Below, piece after piece: positions 27,201-38,230 of a stretch of DNA of 64,000 nt (its first letter is position 1; each line of letters starts with the position of its first letter). The stretch comes from Isochrysis galbana (lineage: Eukaryota > Haptophyta > Isochrysidales > Isochrysidaceae): positions 10,038,138 to 10,102,137 of the forward strand of contig CM030932.1 in assembly GCA_018136815.1 (NCBI GenBank), written 5' to 3'. Under the pieces are notes generated by a model that ran no database searches, was not told the DNA's origin, and worked only from the letters and a program-made list of their open reading frames with translations. Position numbers and translations under genes: made by a program.

Positions 27201-30200
27201 AAACCTACGGCAAGCGGAGGAAAAGGCGGCGGCGGCGATGGCGGCGGCGGCGATGGAGGGGGGGGAGAGGGGGGGGGCGGCGACGGCGGCGGCGGCGACG
27301 GCGGCGGTGGCGACGGCGGCGGTAGTGACGGTGGCGGTGGAGACGGAGGGGGCGGCGATGGCGGCGGTGGAGAGGGCGGCGGCGGGGGCGATGGCGGCGG
27401 CGGAGATGGTGGAGGCGGCGACGGCGGCGGGGGCGACGGCGACGGCGGCGGGGGCGACGGCGGCGGCGGCGACGGCGGGGGAGGCGACGGCGGCGGAGGC
27501 GACGGTGGCGGCGGCGATGGCGGCGGCGGGGAAGGTGGAGGCGGCGATGGCGGCGGTGGAGAAGGTGGAGGTGGCGAAGGCGGCGGTGGCGATGGTGGAG
27601 GTGGTGATGGAGGTGGTGGTGATGGTGAGGGAGGTGACGGAGGTGGGGGTGAGGACGGAGGAGGTTGAAGTGGAGGAGACGAAGGAGGAGGTTGCAATGG
27701 CGGCGAGGACGGAGGAGGTGGCAGTGGTGGTGAGAATGGAGGAGGTGGCATTGGAGGTGAGGGTGGTGGAGGAGAAGGCGGCGGTGGAGAAGGAGGCGGC
27801 GGTGAGGGTGGCGGCGGCGATGGCGGCGGCGGCGAAGGTGGTGGTGGCGATGGCGGCGGTGGCGATGGCGGCGGCGGCGAGGGCGGCGAAGGTGAGGGTG
27901 GAGGTGGCGAGGGCGGTGGTGGTGAGGGTGGTGGCGGCGAAGGTGGCGGCGGTTTAGGAGGTGGCGGCGATGGCGGCGGTGGCGATGGGGGCGGTGGCGA
28001 TGGCGGCGGTGGCGACGGTGGTGGCGGCGATGATGGCGGTGGCGATGGTGGAGGCGGAGAAGGTGGGGGTGGCGACGGTGGTGGCGAGGGCGGCGGAAGT
28101 GAGGGTGGAGGTGGCGAGGGCGGTGGTGGTGAGGGTGGTGGCGGCGAAGGTGGCGGTGGTGAAGGAGGTGGCGGCGATGGCGGCGGTGGCGATGGTGGAG
28201 GCGGAGAAGGTGGGGGTGGCGATGGCGACGGCGGTGACGGCGGTGGGGGAGGCGGACGTGGCGGTGACGAGGGAGGAGGTGGCAGTGGTGGTGAGGAGGG
28301 AGGAGGTGGCAGTGGCGGTGAGGACGGAGGAGGCGGTGAGGAGGGGGGAGGTGGCAGTGGTGGTGAGAATGGAGGAGGTGGCATTGGAGGAGACGAGGGA
28401 GGAGGTGAGATTGGCGGTGAGGAGGGAGGAGGTTGAAGTGGAGGAGACGAAGGAGGAGGTTGCAATGGCGGCGAGGACGGAGGAGGTGGCAGTGGTGGTG
28501 AGAATGGAGGAGGTGGCATTGGAGGAGACGAGGGAGGAGGTGAGATTGGCGGTGAGGACGGAGGAGGTGGCAGTGGTGGTGAGGAGGGAGGAGGTGACAG
28601 TGGTGGTGCGGACGGAGGAGGTTGAAGTGGAGGAGACGAAGGAGGAGGTTGCAATGGCGGCGAGGACGGAGGAGGGAGGAGGTGGCAGTGGTGGTGAGGA
28701 GGGAGGAGGTGGCAGTGGCGGTGAGGACGGAGGAGGTTGAAGTGGAGGAGACGAAGGAGGAGGTTGCAATGGTGGCGAGGACGGAGGAGGTGGCAGTGGT
28801 GGTGAGAATGGAGGAGGTGACATTGGAGGAGAGGATGGAGGAGGTGGCAGTGGTGGTGAGGAGGGAGGAGGTGACAGTGGCGGTGAGGACGGAGGAGGCG
28901 GACGTGGCGGTGAGGAGGGAGGAGGTGGCAGTGGTGGTGAGGACGGAGGAGGTGGCAGTGGCGGTGAGGACGGAGGAGGCGGTGAGGAGGGGGGAGGCGG
29001 ACGTGGCGGTGAGGAGGGGGGAGGTTGCAGTGGCGGTGAGGAGGGGGGAGGTTGCAGTGGCGGTGAGGAGGGGGGAGGTTGCAGTGGTGGTGAGAATGGA
29101 GGAGGTGGCATTGGAGGTGAGGACGGAGGAGGTGGCAGTGGTGGTGAGGAGGGAGGAGGTGGCAGTGGCGGTGAGGACGGAGGAGGTTGAAGTGGAGGAG
29201 ACGAAGGAGGAGGTTGCAATGGCGGCGAGGACGGAGGAGGTGGCAGTGGTGGTGAGAACGGAGGAGGTGGCATTGGAGGAGACGAAGGAGGAGGTGAGAT
29301 TGGCGGTGAGGACGGAGGAGGTGGCAGTGGTGGTGAGGAGGGAGGAGGTGGCAGTGGCGGTGAGGACGGAGGAGGTTGAAGGGGAGGAGACGAAGGAGGA
29401 GGTTGCAATGGCGGCGAGGACGGAGGAGGTGGCAGTGGTGGTGAGAATGGAGGAGGTGGCATTGGAGGAGACGAGGGAGGAGGTGAGATTGGCGGTGAGG
29501 AGGGAGGAGGTGGCAGTGGTGGTGAGGAGGGAGGAGGTGGCAGTGGCGGTGAGGACGGAGGAGGTTGAAGTGGAGGAGACGAAGGAGGAGGTTGCAATGG
29601 TGGCGAGGACGGAGGAGGTGGCAGTGGTGGTGAGAATGGAGGAGGTGACATTGGAGGAGAGGATGGAGGAGGTGGCAGTGGTGGTGAGGAGGGAGGAGGT
29701 GACAGTGGCGGTGAGGACGGAGGAGGCGGACGTGGCGGTGAGGAGGGAGGAGGTGGCAGTGGTGGTGAGGACGGAGGAGGTGGCAGTGGCGGTGAGGACG
29801 GAGGAGGCGGTGAGGAGGGGGGAGGCGGACGTGGCGGTGACGAGGGAGGAGGTGGCAGTGGTGGTGAGGAGGGAGGAGGTGGCAGTGGCGGTGAGGACGG
29901 AGGAGGCGGTGAGGAGGGGGGAGGTGGCAGTGGTGGTGAGAATGGAGGAGGTGGCATTGGAGGAGACGATGGAGGAGGTGAGATTGGCGGTGAGGAGGGA
30001 GGAGGTTGAAGTGGAGGAGACGAAGGAGGAGGTTGCAATGGCGGCGAGGACGGAGGAGGTGGCAGTGGTGGTGAGAATGGAGGAGGTGGCATCGGAGGAG
30101 ACGAGGGAGGAGGTGAGATTGGCGGTGAGGACGGAGGAGGTGGCAGTGGTGGTGAGGAGGGGGGGGGCGGACGTGGCGGTTTGGAGGGGGGGGTGGCAGT

Positions 30201-31701
30201 GGCGGTGAGGACGGAGGAGGTTGAAGTGGAGGAGACGAAGGAGGAGGTTGCAATGGCGGCGAGGACGGAGGAGGTGGCAGTGGTGGTGAGAATGGAGGAG
30301 GTGGCATTGGAGGAGACGAGGGAGGAGGTGAGATTGGCGGTGAGGACGGAGGAGGTTGAAGTGGAGGAGACGAGGGAGGAGGTGAGATTGGCGGTGAGGA
30401 CGGAGGAGGTGGCAGTGGTGGTGAGGAGGGAGGAGGTGGCAGTGGTGGTGAGGAGGGAGGAGGTTGCAATGGCGGCGAGGACGGAGGAGGTGGCAGTGGT
30501 GGTGAGAATGGAGGAGGTGGCAGTGGTGGTGAGGAGGGAGGAGGCGGACGTGGCGGTTTGGAGGGGGGAGGTGGCAGTGGCGGTGAGGACGGAGGAGGTT
30601 GCAATGGCGGCGAGGACGGAGGAGGTGGCAGTGGTGGTGAGGAGGGAGGAGGTGGCAGTGGTGGTGAGGAGGGAGGAGGTTGCAATGGCGGCGAGGACGG
30701 AGGAGGTGGCAGTGGTGGTGAGAATGGAGGAGGTGGCAGTGGTGGTGAGGAGGGAGGAGGCGGACGTGGCGGTTTGGAGGGGGAGGTGGCAGTGGCGGTG
30801 AGGACGGAGGAGGTTGCAATGGCGGCGAGGACGGAGGAGGTGGCAGTGGTGGTGAGGAGGGAGGAGGTGGCAGTGGTGGTGAGGAGGGAGGAGGTTGCAA
30901 TGGCGGCGAGGACGGAGGAGGTGGCAGTGGTGGTGAGAATGGAGGAGGTGGCAGTGGTGGTGAGGAGGGAGGAGGCGGACGTGGCGGTTTGGAGGGGGGA
31001 GGTGGCAGTGGCGGTGAGGACGGAGGAGGTTGCAATGGCGGCGAGGACGGAGGAGGTGGCAGTGGTGGTGAGGAGGGTGAGGAGGGAGGAGGTGGCAGTG
31101 GCGGTGAGGACGGAGGAGGTTGAAGTGGAGGAGACGAAGGAGGAGGTTGCAATGGCGGCGAGGACGGAGGAGGTGGCAGTGGTGGTGAGAATGGAGGAGG
31201 TGGCATTGGAGGAGAGGAGGGAGGAGGTGGCAGTGGTGGTGAGGAGGGAGGAGGTGGCAGTGGTGGTGAGGAGGGAGGAGGTGGCAGTGGCGGAGACGAA
31301 GGAGGAGGTTGCAATGGCGGCGAGGACGGAGGAGGTGGCAGTGGTGGTGAGAATGGAGGAGGTGGCAGTGGTGGTGAGGAGGGAGGATGTGACAATGGCG
31401 GCGAGGAGGGGGGAGGTTGAAGTGGAGGAGGTGGCAATGACGGCGAGGAGGGAGGAGGCGGACGTGGTGGTGAGGAGGGAGGAGGTGGTAGTGGCGGCGA
31501 GGAGGGAGGAGGCGGACGTGGTGGTGAGGAGGGAGGAGGTGGACGTGGCGGTGAGGAGGGAGGAGGTGGCAATGGCGGTGAGGAGGGAGAAGGTGGCGGT
31601 GAGGAGGGAGGAGGTGGCAGTGGCGGGGAAGAAGGAGGAGGCGCAAGTGACAGTGTACACGGAGCTTGAATCAACCCAATCAGTAAGAGTGAATATCGCA
31701 T
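24221..31701 (-). CDS. Giant proline-rich (pherophorin/extensin-like) surface protein, frame switches
   Basis: The best start is the ATG at 31701 (minus), giving a signal peptide MRYSLLLIGLIQAPCTLSLA followed at once by PPPSSPPLPPPP repeats. About 31.6-27.7 kb encodes SSPPLPPPP/SSPPLQPPP repeats, 27.7-27.2 kb SPPPP. A globular domain follows at about 27.2-26.69 kb (MVLDASALQG, AKVYLVDRVAGINLNASVLL, YTYAFELFIDMVVSRE, NLTTSLNL) with several N-glycosylation sites. More SPPPP follows to about 24.75 kb, then a hydrophobic helix (FFILATILLWSLKSLGLFV), an SPSPP linker and a Cys-rich C-terminus (CSFGCQECVYAQN, CSASKSTIFRECDPP). The Pro-rich phase changes frame several times between 27.2 and 31.6 kb, so introns, indels or assembly collapse must be invoked. 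Probably a cell-wall or adhesin-like glycoprotein. Plus-strand Gly/Glu-rich frames are shadows. Confidence 0.6.
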
Positions 31702-31762
31702 TGTGTTTGTCGCTTCTAGTGCTTTTCCGTACATATACAAAATTTGACGATATGCCCCAGTT

Positions 31763-32185
31763 ATGCACAAGTGCACACATCCTGCTACAATTCAAAAAAC
31801 AAGGTTTATGTATTATTCTTCGAAGGAATCCGACTATTCATATGCCTCTCAGTTTTTTCGGTGGGTAGAAGGTCGCTGTGGACCTCTCTGTCTACAGTGG
31901 ATGTGGAGGTGCGACTGCTGTCGACGTCCACAGCGGACGCCGGGGGTTGCGTGTTGTAGCCTTGGGCTCGTTTGTACACACTGCGTCACGTACTTCGCAC
32001 GAAACAACACATGTGGCACGTGCTACCTTGACGCATGCGAATGCGATTACAGCACATGGGGGCCGTTGACGCGCCCTGACTGCGAAATGACTGGTCCGAC
32101 CCATGTCCATGGTGGACTTGTGGATCGACTCGTACAAAGCTTGCGGAGCCGGTTGGCACGCTGCCTCCTTTTGTTTTGGCATTGA
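31763..32185 (+). CDS. Possible small Cys-rich ORF
   Basis: 140 residues with a Cys-dense middle (CGTCYLDACECDY, LVCTHCVTYFARNNTC) and a basic C-terminal helix. The first 60 codons overlap the 5' leader of the giant proline-rich gene and look random. No family is recognised, and competing frames on both strands are of similar length. Confidence 0.25.
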   Translation: MHKCTHPATIQKTRFMYYSSKESDYSYASQFFRWVEGRCGPLCLQWMWRCDCCRRPQRTPGVACCSLGLVCTHCVTYFARNNTCGTCYLDACECDYSTWGPLTRPDCEMTGPTHVHGGLVDRLVQSLRSRLARCLLLFWH

Positions 32186-32279
32186 AACAAAGTGAACAGG
32201 AACACGCCGAGCACAGCCTTTCCGGTCTGGTACCGTGACACTTCCAACGAGCGGGTGCAAGTTGCTGGTCGGGAGATCA

Positions 32280-32605
32280 AGTGGGGGTCAAGTGTGCACT
32301 TCATGGGGGAGATCAAGTGTGCACTTCATGGGGGAGATCAAGTGTGCACTTCATGGGGGAGGTCAAGTGTGCACTTCATGGGGGAGATCAAGTGTGCACT
32401 TCATGGGGGTCAAGTGTGCACTTCATGGGGGATATCAAGTGTGCACTTCATGGGGGAGATCAAGTGTGCACTTCATGGGGGAGATCAAGTGTGCACTTCA
32501 TGGGGGTCAAGTGTGCACTTCATGGGGGATATCAAGTGTGCACTTCATGGGGGTCAAGTGTGTGCACCTCCTGGGGGTCAAGTGTGCACTTCCTAGGGGT
32601 CAAGT
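32280..32605 (+). repeat. Tandem array of 20-28-bp units with CAAGTGTGCACTTC
   Basis: About 14 units of GGGGGAGATCAAGTGTGCACTT plus CATG, some shortened to GGGGGTCAAGTGTGCACTTC. The 12-bp near-palindrome AAGTGTGCACTT is shared with the 66-bp arrays at 11.2-12.9 and 41.7-43.4 kb, so the arrays are related or share a functional site. Confidence 0.9.
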
Positions 32606-32955
32606 GTGCCGGTTGAATCACAAGAGTGTGTTCCACAGACGAGGTTTGGGGGTTCTCCAACCCGACCACCCTCGACATCGGCAATGGGTCACACTGATTG
32701 GGCGAAACATGCTTGCAATCGACCCATGTGCTCGATGCCATACCTCCGACAGAGGGAGGAGGGTCGGCAAGGTTTCTTCTGGACCAGGGTGTCTCCGCAG
32801 ATGCTTGTGCAATTAGACGTGTAGCCGAGGAGCCCCATCGTCTCAATCATGTGTGTGTGTGTGTATGTGAAAGTGACTTTCACGGGGGGACCTCTTCGGA
32901 TGGATCGACTCCCCCAGTAGGACTGAAATCTTGTTGTGGGACGCCTAGGTGTACC
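32606..32955 (+). repeat. MITE-like dispersed repeat M, longest copy
   Basis: Runs from CCGGTTGAATCACAAGAGTG and CCACAGACGAGGTTTGGGGG through GATTGGGCGAAACATGCTTGC, GGTTTCTTCTGGACCAGGG and a (GT)n stretch to CTCTTCGGATGGATCGACTCC and AAATCTTGTTGTGGGACGCC. About 80 percent or better match to 42000-42295(-) and 45205-45432. A piece resembling module C follows directly. Confidence 0.8.
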
Positions 32956-33032
32956 AAAGCAGCTGAGCCGATTGTGGCGCAAACCATGGGTTCGGCACAC
33001 CAAACTGTGCCCCGTGTAGAACTGTTATAAAA

Positions 33033-33711
33033 TTATGATATAGTGGACCGTACCAGTACACGATTGGCACCTTCGAGAGACCCGTACTTGCAGACACATT
33101 CAGTGACGTCTGGGTCGACTGTCAGCCCAGCACGTGCACGATGGCTCAATCTCCCACGCTGAAAGCTGAGACCCGCGTAGACCTCATAGCTTTGTAGAGT
33201 GCGGACAGTACCTAGTCCAGCGGACGGTTGCGCGTGTGCTGGTGGCCGTCGCGTCTCGTGTGGATCCCCTTCCGCCTCCCTCCTCGTCGACCATGCTAGA
33301 GGACGACAGGGTACGAAGAAGGAAGCACCGTGTGTCCACAGGCTAAGACCCATCGCCGTGGGCTCCATGGGTGTACTGACATCCTCGAGGAGTGGTGCGT
33401 GCTCTAGTACCTCCGAAGCACAGAAGCTGAACGATGGGGACCAAAACAGCGAGGGCAGTATTTCACCGTGTGTGAGCGGAAGAGCTGCTTGTCGAGCCTC
33501 CAATTCGAGGCGTGCACCACGCATCCTCCTGGCACAAAGGAACCATGGCAACTCTTCACTCCCAAGGGAGAGGCGAGGAGCACACGCTGTGGTCAGGACG
33601 GCCGAGGGAGGGTGCTTCCCTAGCATAGACACCAGGGCATCATCCCAGTGGGTCGACAGTTCGGCTCCAGCGACGACGAGCAGCGTATAGCGCTCACCAC
33701 GCCTTCTTGGT
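33033..33711 (-). pseudogene. GT60 (GlcNAc-transferase-type) glycosyltransferase C-terminal fragment
   Basis: The minus frame is open from a TGA near 33720 to the stop at 33033. It reads RYTLLVVAGAELSTHWDDAL, PPSAVLTTACAPR, FSFCASEVLEHAPLLEDVST, MGLSLWTHGASFFVPCRP and GLGTVRTLQSYEVYAGL. Order and spacing match the GT60 / Glyco_transf family (PF11397): WD..L, aVLT, FsF...evP, LWTHG.D.y.P, G..Rt...Ye.Y.G. Two landmarks are degraded: the DSH-type metal motif reads ELSTH, and the GEE segment reads EPT. The N-terminal nucleotide-binding half is missing. It begins exactly where the neighbouring ankyrin/octapeptide gene breaks off, so it is a truncated remnant joined by rearrangement. Confidence 0.6.
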
Positions 33712-35795
33712 ACCCTTTTTCAAGTCCTTCTTGGCGCCCTTGTTCGAGACCTTGACGACGCCCTTGCTCAAGTCCTTCTTGGCACATTTGTTCGAGACCT
33801 TGACGACGCCCTTGCTCAAGTCCTTCTTGGTACCCTTTTTCAAGTCCTTCTTGACGCCCTTGGTTGATACCTTGAAGACGCCCTTGCTCAAGTCCTTCTT
33901 GGTGTCCTTTTTCAAGTCCTTCTTGGCACCCTTGTTCGAGACCTTGACGACGCCCTTGCTCAAGTCCTTCCTGGTACCCTTTTTCAAGTCCTTCTTGGCG
34001 CCCTTGGTCAATACCTTGAAGACACCCTTGCTCAAGTCCTTCTTGGTGTCCTTTTTCAAGTCCTTCTCGGCACCCTTGTTCGAGACCTTGACGACGCCCT
34101 TGCTCAAGTCCTTCTTGGCGCCCTTGTTCGATACCTTCTTGGCGCCCTTGCTCGAGACCTTGAAGACGCCCTTGCTCAAGTCCTTCTTGGTGCCCTTTTT
34201 GGAGCCCTTGCTCGAGACCTTGAAGACGCCCTTGAAGACGCCCTTGCTCGAGACCTTGAAGACGCCCTTGCTCGAGACCTTGAAGACGCCCTTGCTCGAG
34301 ACCTTGAAGACGCCCTTGCTCAAGTCCTTCTTGGTGCCCTTTTTGGAGCCCTTCTTGTCGCCCTTGGTCGAGGCCTTGAAGACGCCCTTGCTCAAGTCCT
34401 TCTTGGTGCCCTTTTTGGAGCCCTTCTTGTCGCCCTTGGTCGAGGCCTTGAAGACGCCCTTGCTCAAGTCCTTCTTGGTGCCCTTTTTGGAGCCCTTCTT
34501 GGCGCCCTTCTTGGCGCCCTTCTTGGCGCCCTTGGTCGAGGCCTTGAAGACGCCCTTGCTCAAGTCCTTCTTGGTGCCCTTTTTGGAGCCCTTCTTGGCG
34601 CCCTTCTTGGCGCCCTTGGTCGAGGCCTTGAAGACGCCCTTGCTCAAGTCCTTCTTGGTGCCCTTTTTGGAGCCCTTCTTGTCGCCCTTGGTCGAGACCT
34701 TGAAGACGCCCTTGCTCAAGACCTTCTTGGTGCCCTTTTTGGAGCCCTTCTTGGTGCCCTTTGTGGAGTCCTTCTTGTCGCCCTTGGTCGAGACCTTCTT
34801 GTCGCCCTTGGTCTAGACCTTCTAGTCGCCCTTGCTCAAGTCCTTCTTGGTGCCCTTTTTGGAGCCCTTCTTGGTGCCCTTTTTGGAGCCCTTCTTGGTG
34901 CCCTTTGTGGAGTCCTTCTTGTCGCCCTTGGTCGAGACCTTCTTGTCGCCCTTGGTCGAGACCTTCTTGTCGCCCTTGCTCTAGACCTTCTTGTCGCCCT
35001 TTTCGGAGCCCTTCATGGTGCCCTTTTTGGAGCCCTTCTTGGTGCCCTTTTTGGAGCCCTTCTTGGTGCCCTTTTTGGAGCCCTTCTTGTCGCCATTGGT
35101 CGAGACCTTGAAGACACCCTTGCTCAAGACCGCCAGGATCCCTCTGCTGACGTCCTACAGAGTCATCTCCTTGCCATTGTTGGAGTGCTTGTGTGTGGCC
35201 TTGTGTGTAGCCTACGGAGAAGCCGCTCTGATGCCCTTGTATGAATCCTCGAATGTACTCGGCTTCAATATCACAGACAAGGGTTGGTGGAGTCCATACA
35301 ACACGTAGGAGATTGGAGATGTCATGTAGATGAGCTGTACGTTGGCTCATGGAATTGTTGAGACATTGACAGGCAGTCGTCTGGTCGATGGTTGCCCCAT
35401 AGTGCTGTAATAGATCGACCACCTCTACATCGCCACGTAGGCAGGCATACATTAATGGGGTGTTCTTCATGTTGTCCATCTGATCCAATGGAGCATTCCA
35501 TTGTGCCGCAAGATGTTTGACACATGGAAGATGACCACGCTCGACTGCGAGTATCAAGGCGGTCTTCCCCCAGAGAGTACTCTTCATGTTCATGTACCCC
35601 AATGGAGCAAATCGAAGGAGTGTTGCCACACAATTGGAATGACCCAAGTAGGCAGCAATCATCAATGGTGTATACTTTTCGGAAACAATGGTATATAGCA
35701 TTCGCATCTCTTCCATGAACTTGATTGGTGCTCTTGGACTACCTTCAAGCAGACCATTCAGGAGGAGAGCACAGCATGGAGGAGCATCGCTCATG
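33620..35795 (-). CDS. Ankyrin protein with EGLEQGR/EGLQKGH repeats, 3' truncated
   Basis: The chosen ATG at 35795 opens MSDAPPCCALLLNGL; the longer upstream frame is only low-complexity DNA. Three ankyrin repeats (YTPLMIAAYLGHSNCV, KTALILAVERGHLPCV, NTPLMYACLRGDVEVV) and the GFIQGHQSGFSVGY linker are about 90 percent identical to the protein at 14199-16148. About 55 octapeptides (QEGLQKGH, LQGLDQGR) follow. The end (VVSAIRCSSSLEPNCR...) is not the paralogue's helical C-terminal domain. It is an out-of-frame reading of the GT60 fragment, so the gene was cut there. An alternative minus frame across the repeats encodes a Lys-rich, H1-like string. Confidence 0.65.
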
Positions 35796-35819
35796 CTGTA
35801 GAATGGAGGCAACGACAAG

Positions 35820-36500
35820 TAAGGGCGAGGGAGGAAGAGGAAAGAAGAGGCAAAGACGTCAGGAGAGGTGAAGGCGAAGGGAACAAGAGGACAGGAGAAA
35901 GGTGAGGGAGCAAGAGGACAGGAGAAAGGTGAGGGAGCAAGAGGACAGGAGAAAGGTGAGGGAGCAAGAGGACAGGAGAATGGCGAGGGAGCAAGAGGGA
36001 CAGAAGAGGCAAAGGCGAGGGAGCAAGAGGGACAGAAGAGGCAAAGGCGAGGGAGCAAGAGGACAGCAGAGGCAAAGACGTCAGGAGAGGCAAAAGCGAG
36101 GGGAACAAGAGGACAGGAGAAAGGCGAGGGAGCAAGAAGAGGCAAAGGCGAGGGAACAAGAGGACAGGAGAAAGGCGAGGGAGCAAGAGGACAGCAGAGG
36201 CAAAGGCGAGGGAACAAGAGGACAGGAGAGGCAACGGCGTCAGGAGAGGCAGAGGCGAGGGAGCAAGAGGACAGCAGAGGCAAAGGCGAGGGAGCAAGAG
36301 GACAGCAGAGGCAAAGGCGAGGGAACAAGAGGAAAGGCGTCAGGAGAGGCAAAGGCGAGGGAGCAAGAGGAAAGGCGTCAGGAGAGGCAAAGGCGAGGGA
36401 ACAAGAGGAAAGGCGTCAGGAGAGGCAAAGGCGAGGGAGCAAGAGGATAACAGAGGCAAAGGCGAGGGAGGGAGCAAGAGGACAGGAGAAAGGCGAGGGA
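35820..36500. repeat. Purine-rich degenerate tandem repeat
   Basis: Irregular repeats of GGAGCAAGAGGACAGGAGAA and GGCAAAGGCGAGGGAACAAG, interspersed with CGTCAGGAGAGG. Long open frames on both strands are compositional artefacts. Confidence 0.8.
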
Positions 36501-36539
36501 GCAAGAGGAGAGGCAAAGGCGCCAGGAGAGGCAAATGGA

Positions 36540-36740
36540 GGGCGCGGAAGCAGGGGGGGGGGAAACAAAGGGGGGGGGGGGTAAAGCAGTGGAGGAGGGT
36601 GGGGGGGAAGCAAAGGGGAAGGGGAGGGGGGGGGGGAAGCACGGGGGGGGGGGGGGGGGGAAGCACGGGGGGGGGAAGCAAAGGGGGGGGGGGGAAGCAA
36701 AGGGGGGGGAAGCAAAGGGGGGGGGGGGGTAAAGCAGGGG
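36540..36740. repeat. Poly-G runs separated by AAGCA
   Basis: Runs of 8-18 G separated by AAGCA or TAAAGCA. Potential G-quadruplex DNA, and likely difficult to assemble. Confidence 0.8.
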
Positions 36741-36884
36741 AGGGGAGGGAGCAACCAGTCCCAAAGCACTAGCCCTATTATTCAGAGGTACCTCGGAGAT
36801 TGTAGAGATGATTTATATTCGAAAACAAACTGATGACATCTCATCAGTCCATCGGAGGTACATCGGAGATTGAGAAGTCGACAG

Positions 36885-37065
36885 ATGGGCAGTTGGTAGT
36901 CCCCAGTTGGTGGACAGTCTACCAGTTGGTGGGCAGTCTATCAGTTGGTGGGCAGTCTATCAGTTGGTGGGAGTCTATCAGTTGGTGGGCAGTTGATCGT
37001 TTGATTTGGGCAGTTGATAGTTGGTGGGTAGTTTCTGGGATGGGCAGTTAGGTGCACTTTGGAAT
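36885..37065 (+). repeat. 20-bp tandem array with CAGTTG in each unit
   Basis: GGGCAGTCTATCAGTTGGT and similar units repeat about eight times, ending GGGCAGTTGATAGTTGGTGG and GGGCAGTTAGG. Just upstream, GGTACCTCGGAGATTG (36790) and GGTACATCGGAGATTG (36856) match single units of the 45.4-kb array. Confidence 0.85.
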
Positions 37066-37381
37066 GATAACACCACACATTCGGATCCAAACATCCCACC
37101 ATAGAACATAGGCGTCCCTCATACTGGGAGAGTTTCATCCCTTGTTCTACAAGAGTGAATACTTTGGTGGCCATCCTTCCTCGATCGGTAGGGTTTCTCC
37201 CAATACAGTCCCGTCCGTAGATGTTTTTGACAAATGTGGAATCGATACAATGGAATGCACCTCGTCGGGATGTCCGCCTTCTTTGAAGCTTGAAAAAAGA
37301 AATTTATCCGCATGTGGACGACGGCATACTTTTTGTTGTAAACTCGCGCTAAATCAAGCACTCGATTGTGGCACCTTTTCG
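36941..37381 (-). pseudogene. IS5/DDE_Tnp-like transposase remnant, frameshifted
   Basis: On the minus strand one frame reads LDLARVYNKKYAVVHMRINF. After a probable shift in a T/A run near 37295, another reads GAFHCIDSTFVKNIYG, GRNPTDRGRMATKVFTLVEQG. The second block matches the catalytic Asp region of IS5/IS4-type DDE transposases (iDsT.vk...GR.ptdRGR..tK...l.d..G); the first resembles the preceding helix-turn-helix region. Similarity fades near 37050, where the CAGTTG array begins, so the second Asp and Glu parts are missing. Inactive. Confidence 0.55.
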
Positions 37382-37599
37382 CACAGACCCTAAATAGTGG
37401 GCTCTGGAGAAAGGTCTACACGTCTACCTACTCCCAAATGCATGACAGATGCGAGCGATGGGCCCTACCGGTATGGCAACCTTGGCCTTGCTTGTTCCAA
37501 TGCCTTTATCCCCTTCGCACTCAAAGGATTGCAACTGATATGTAGACTCGTTGAGCACAATCGTCGGGACGCGAGTGCGCTGATTTGTTTTGTTTTGGG

Positions 37600-37869
37600 C
37601 GGGGGCACGCTGCTGCACAAGCTCTTGGTTGGAAACGTTCCGTACGTCAGTGTCGTGAGCGGTGGGTGGGTCATCTGAATCCAGTGCTCACTTGGGGTAG
37701 TTGGACCACGGATGAGATAGAACGTCTTCCCAGGCTGATTGTGGAGCACAATGGGTGCGTGTCGAAGATCGCTCATGAGCTGAAGCGTGGACGTACTAGT
37801 GTACGACGACGGTGTGAGATGATTGACATCAGAGATCTCTTTGGGTATGTCCTTGAAGGAGGAGATTGA
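37600..37869 (+). pseudogene. Second MYB-domain protein, 5' truncated
   Basis: The open frame reads SVRQCRERWVGHLNP, GSWTTDEIERLPRLIVEHNG, KIAHELKRGRTSVRRRCEMI, then ends at 37869. This is the end of one MYB repeat and most of the next (Trp, acidic EEx-like stretch, second and third helices). It is much diverged from the MYB at 6373-7295, and the third Trp position is replaced. The preceding 50 bp are dispersed module B, so the N-terminal part has been cut away. DNA binding is doubtful. Confidence 0.6.
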
Positions 37870-38230
37870 AGCATCCGAGTTGGTGAAGCGATGTCATGAG
37901 TGGTGTACGTTAGATTTCAGGCACAATGGGGGTGTGTACTTCTATCTGCCCAACCCTCGAGCCCCTCGAGCTTCATCCGCGCCCCACCCTTTTTATAAAA
38001 AAAAAACATGCCTGGTTTATTTTTGGGAGTTGGGCAGTTGGGAGCTATTATGACAGTTGGGGGTAGTTGGGGGAGGGGGGGTGAGCAGTTCTCGCGTTCT
38101 TCGGTGTCTGGGGGGGGGGGATGTTCTCAGTCCACATGAGGGATGGATGGATCACGAGCCGATGAAGGAGAGGGCCGCCGTGCAAACTGTGGCTCGACAC
38201 GCTCCTTCCACTTTTGGACCATGTGAGGGG

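Noticed and set aside
35796-36352. N-terminal extension of the ankyrin protein (FPRLCLCCPLAPSPLPLL...)
   Set aside because: Encoded by purine-rich tandem repeats on the other strand. The paralogue and a proper ATG at 35795 argue for the shorter protein.
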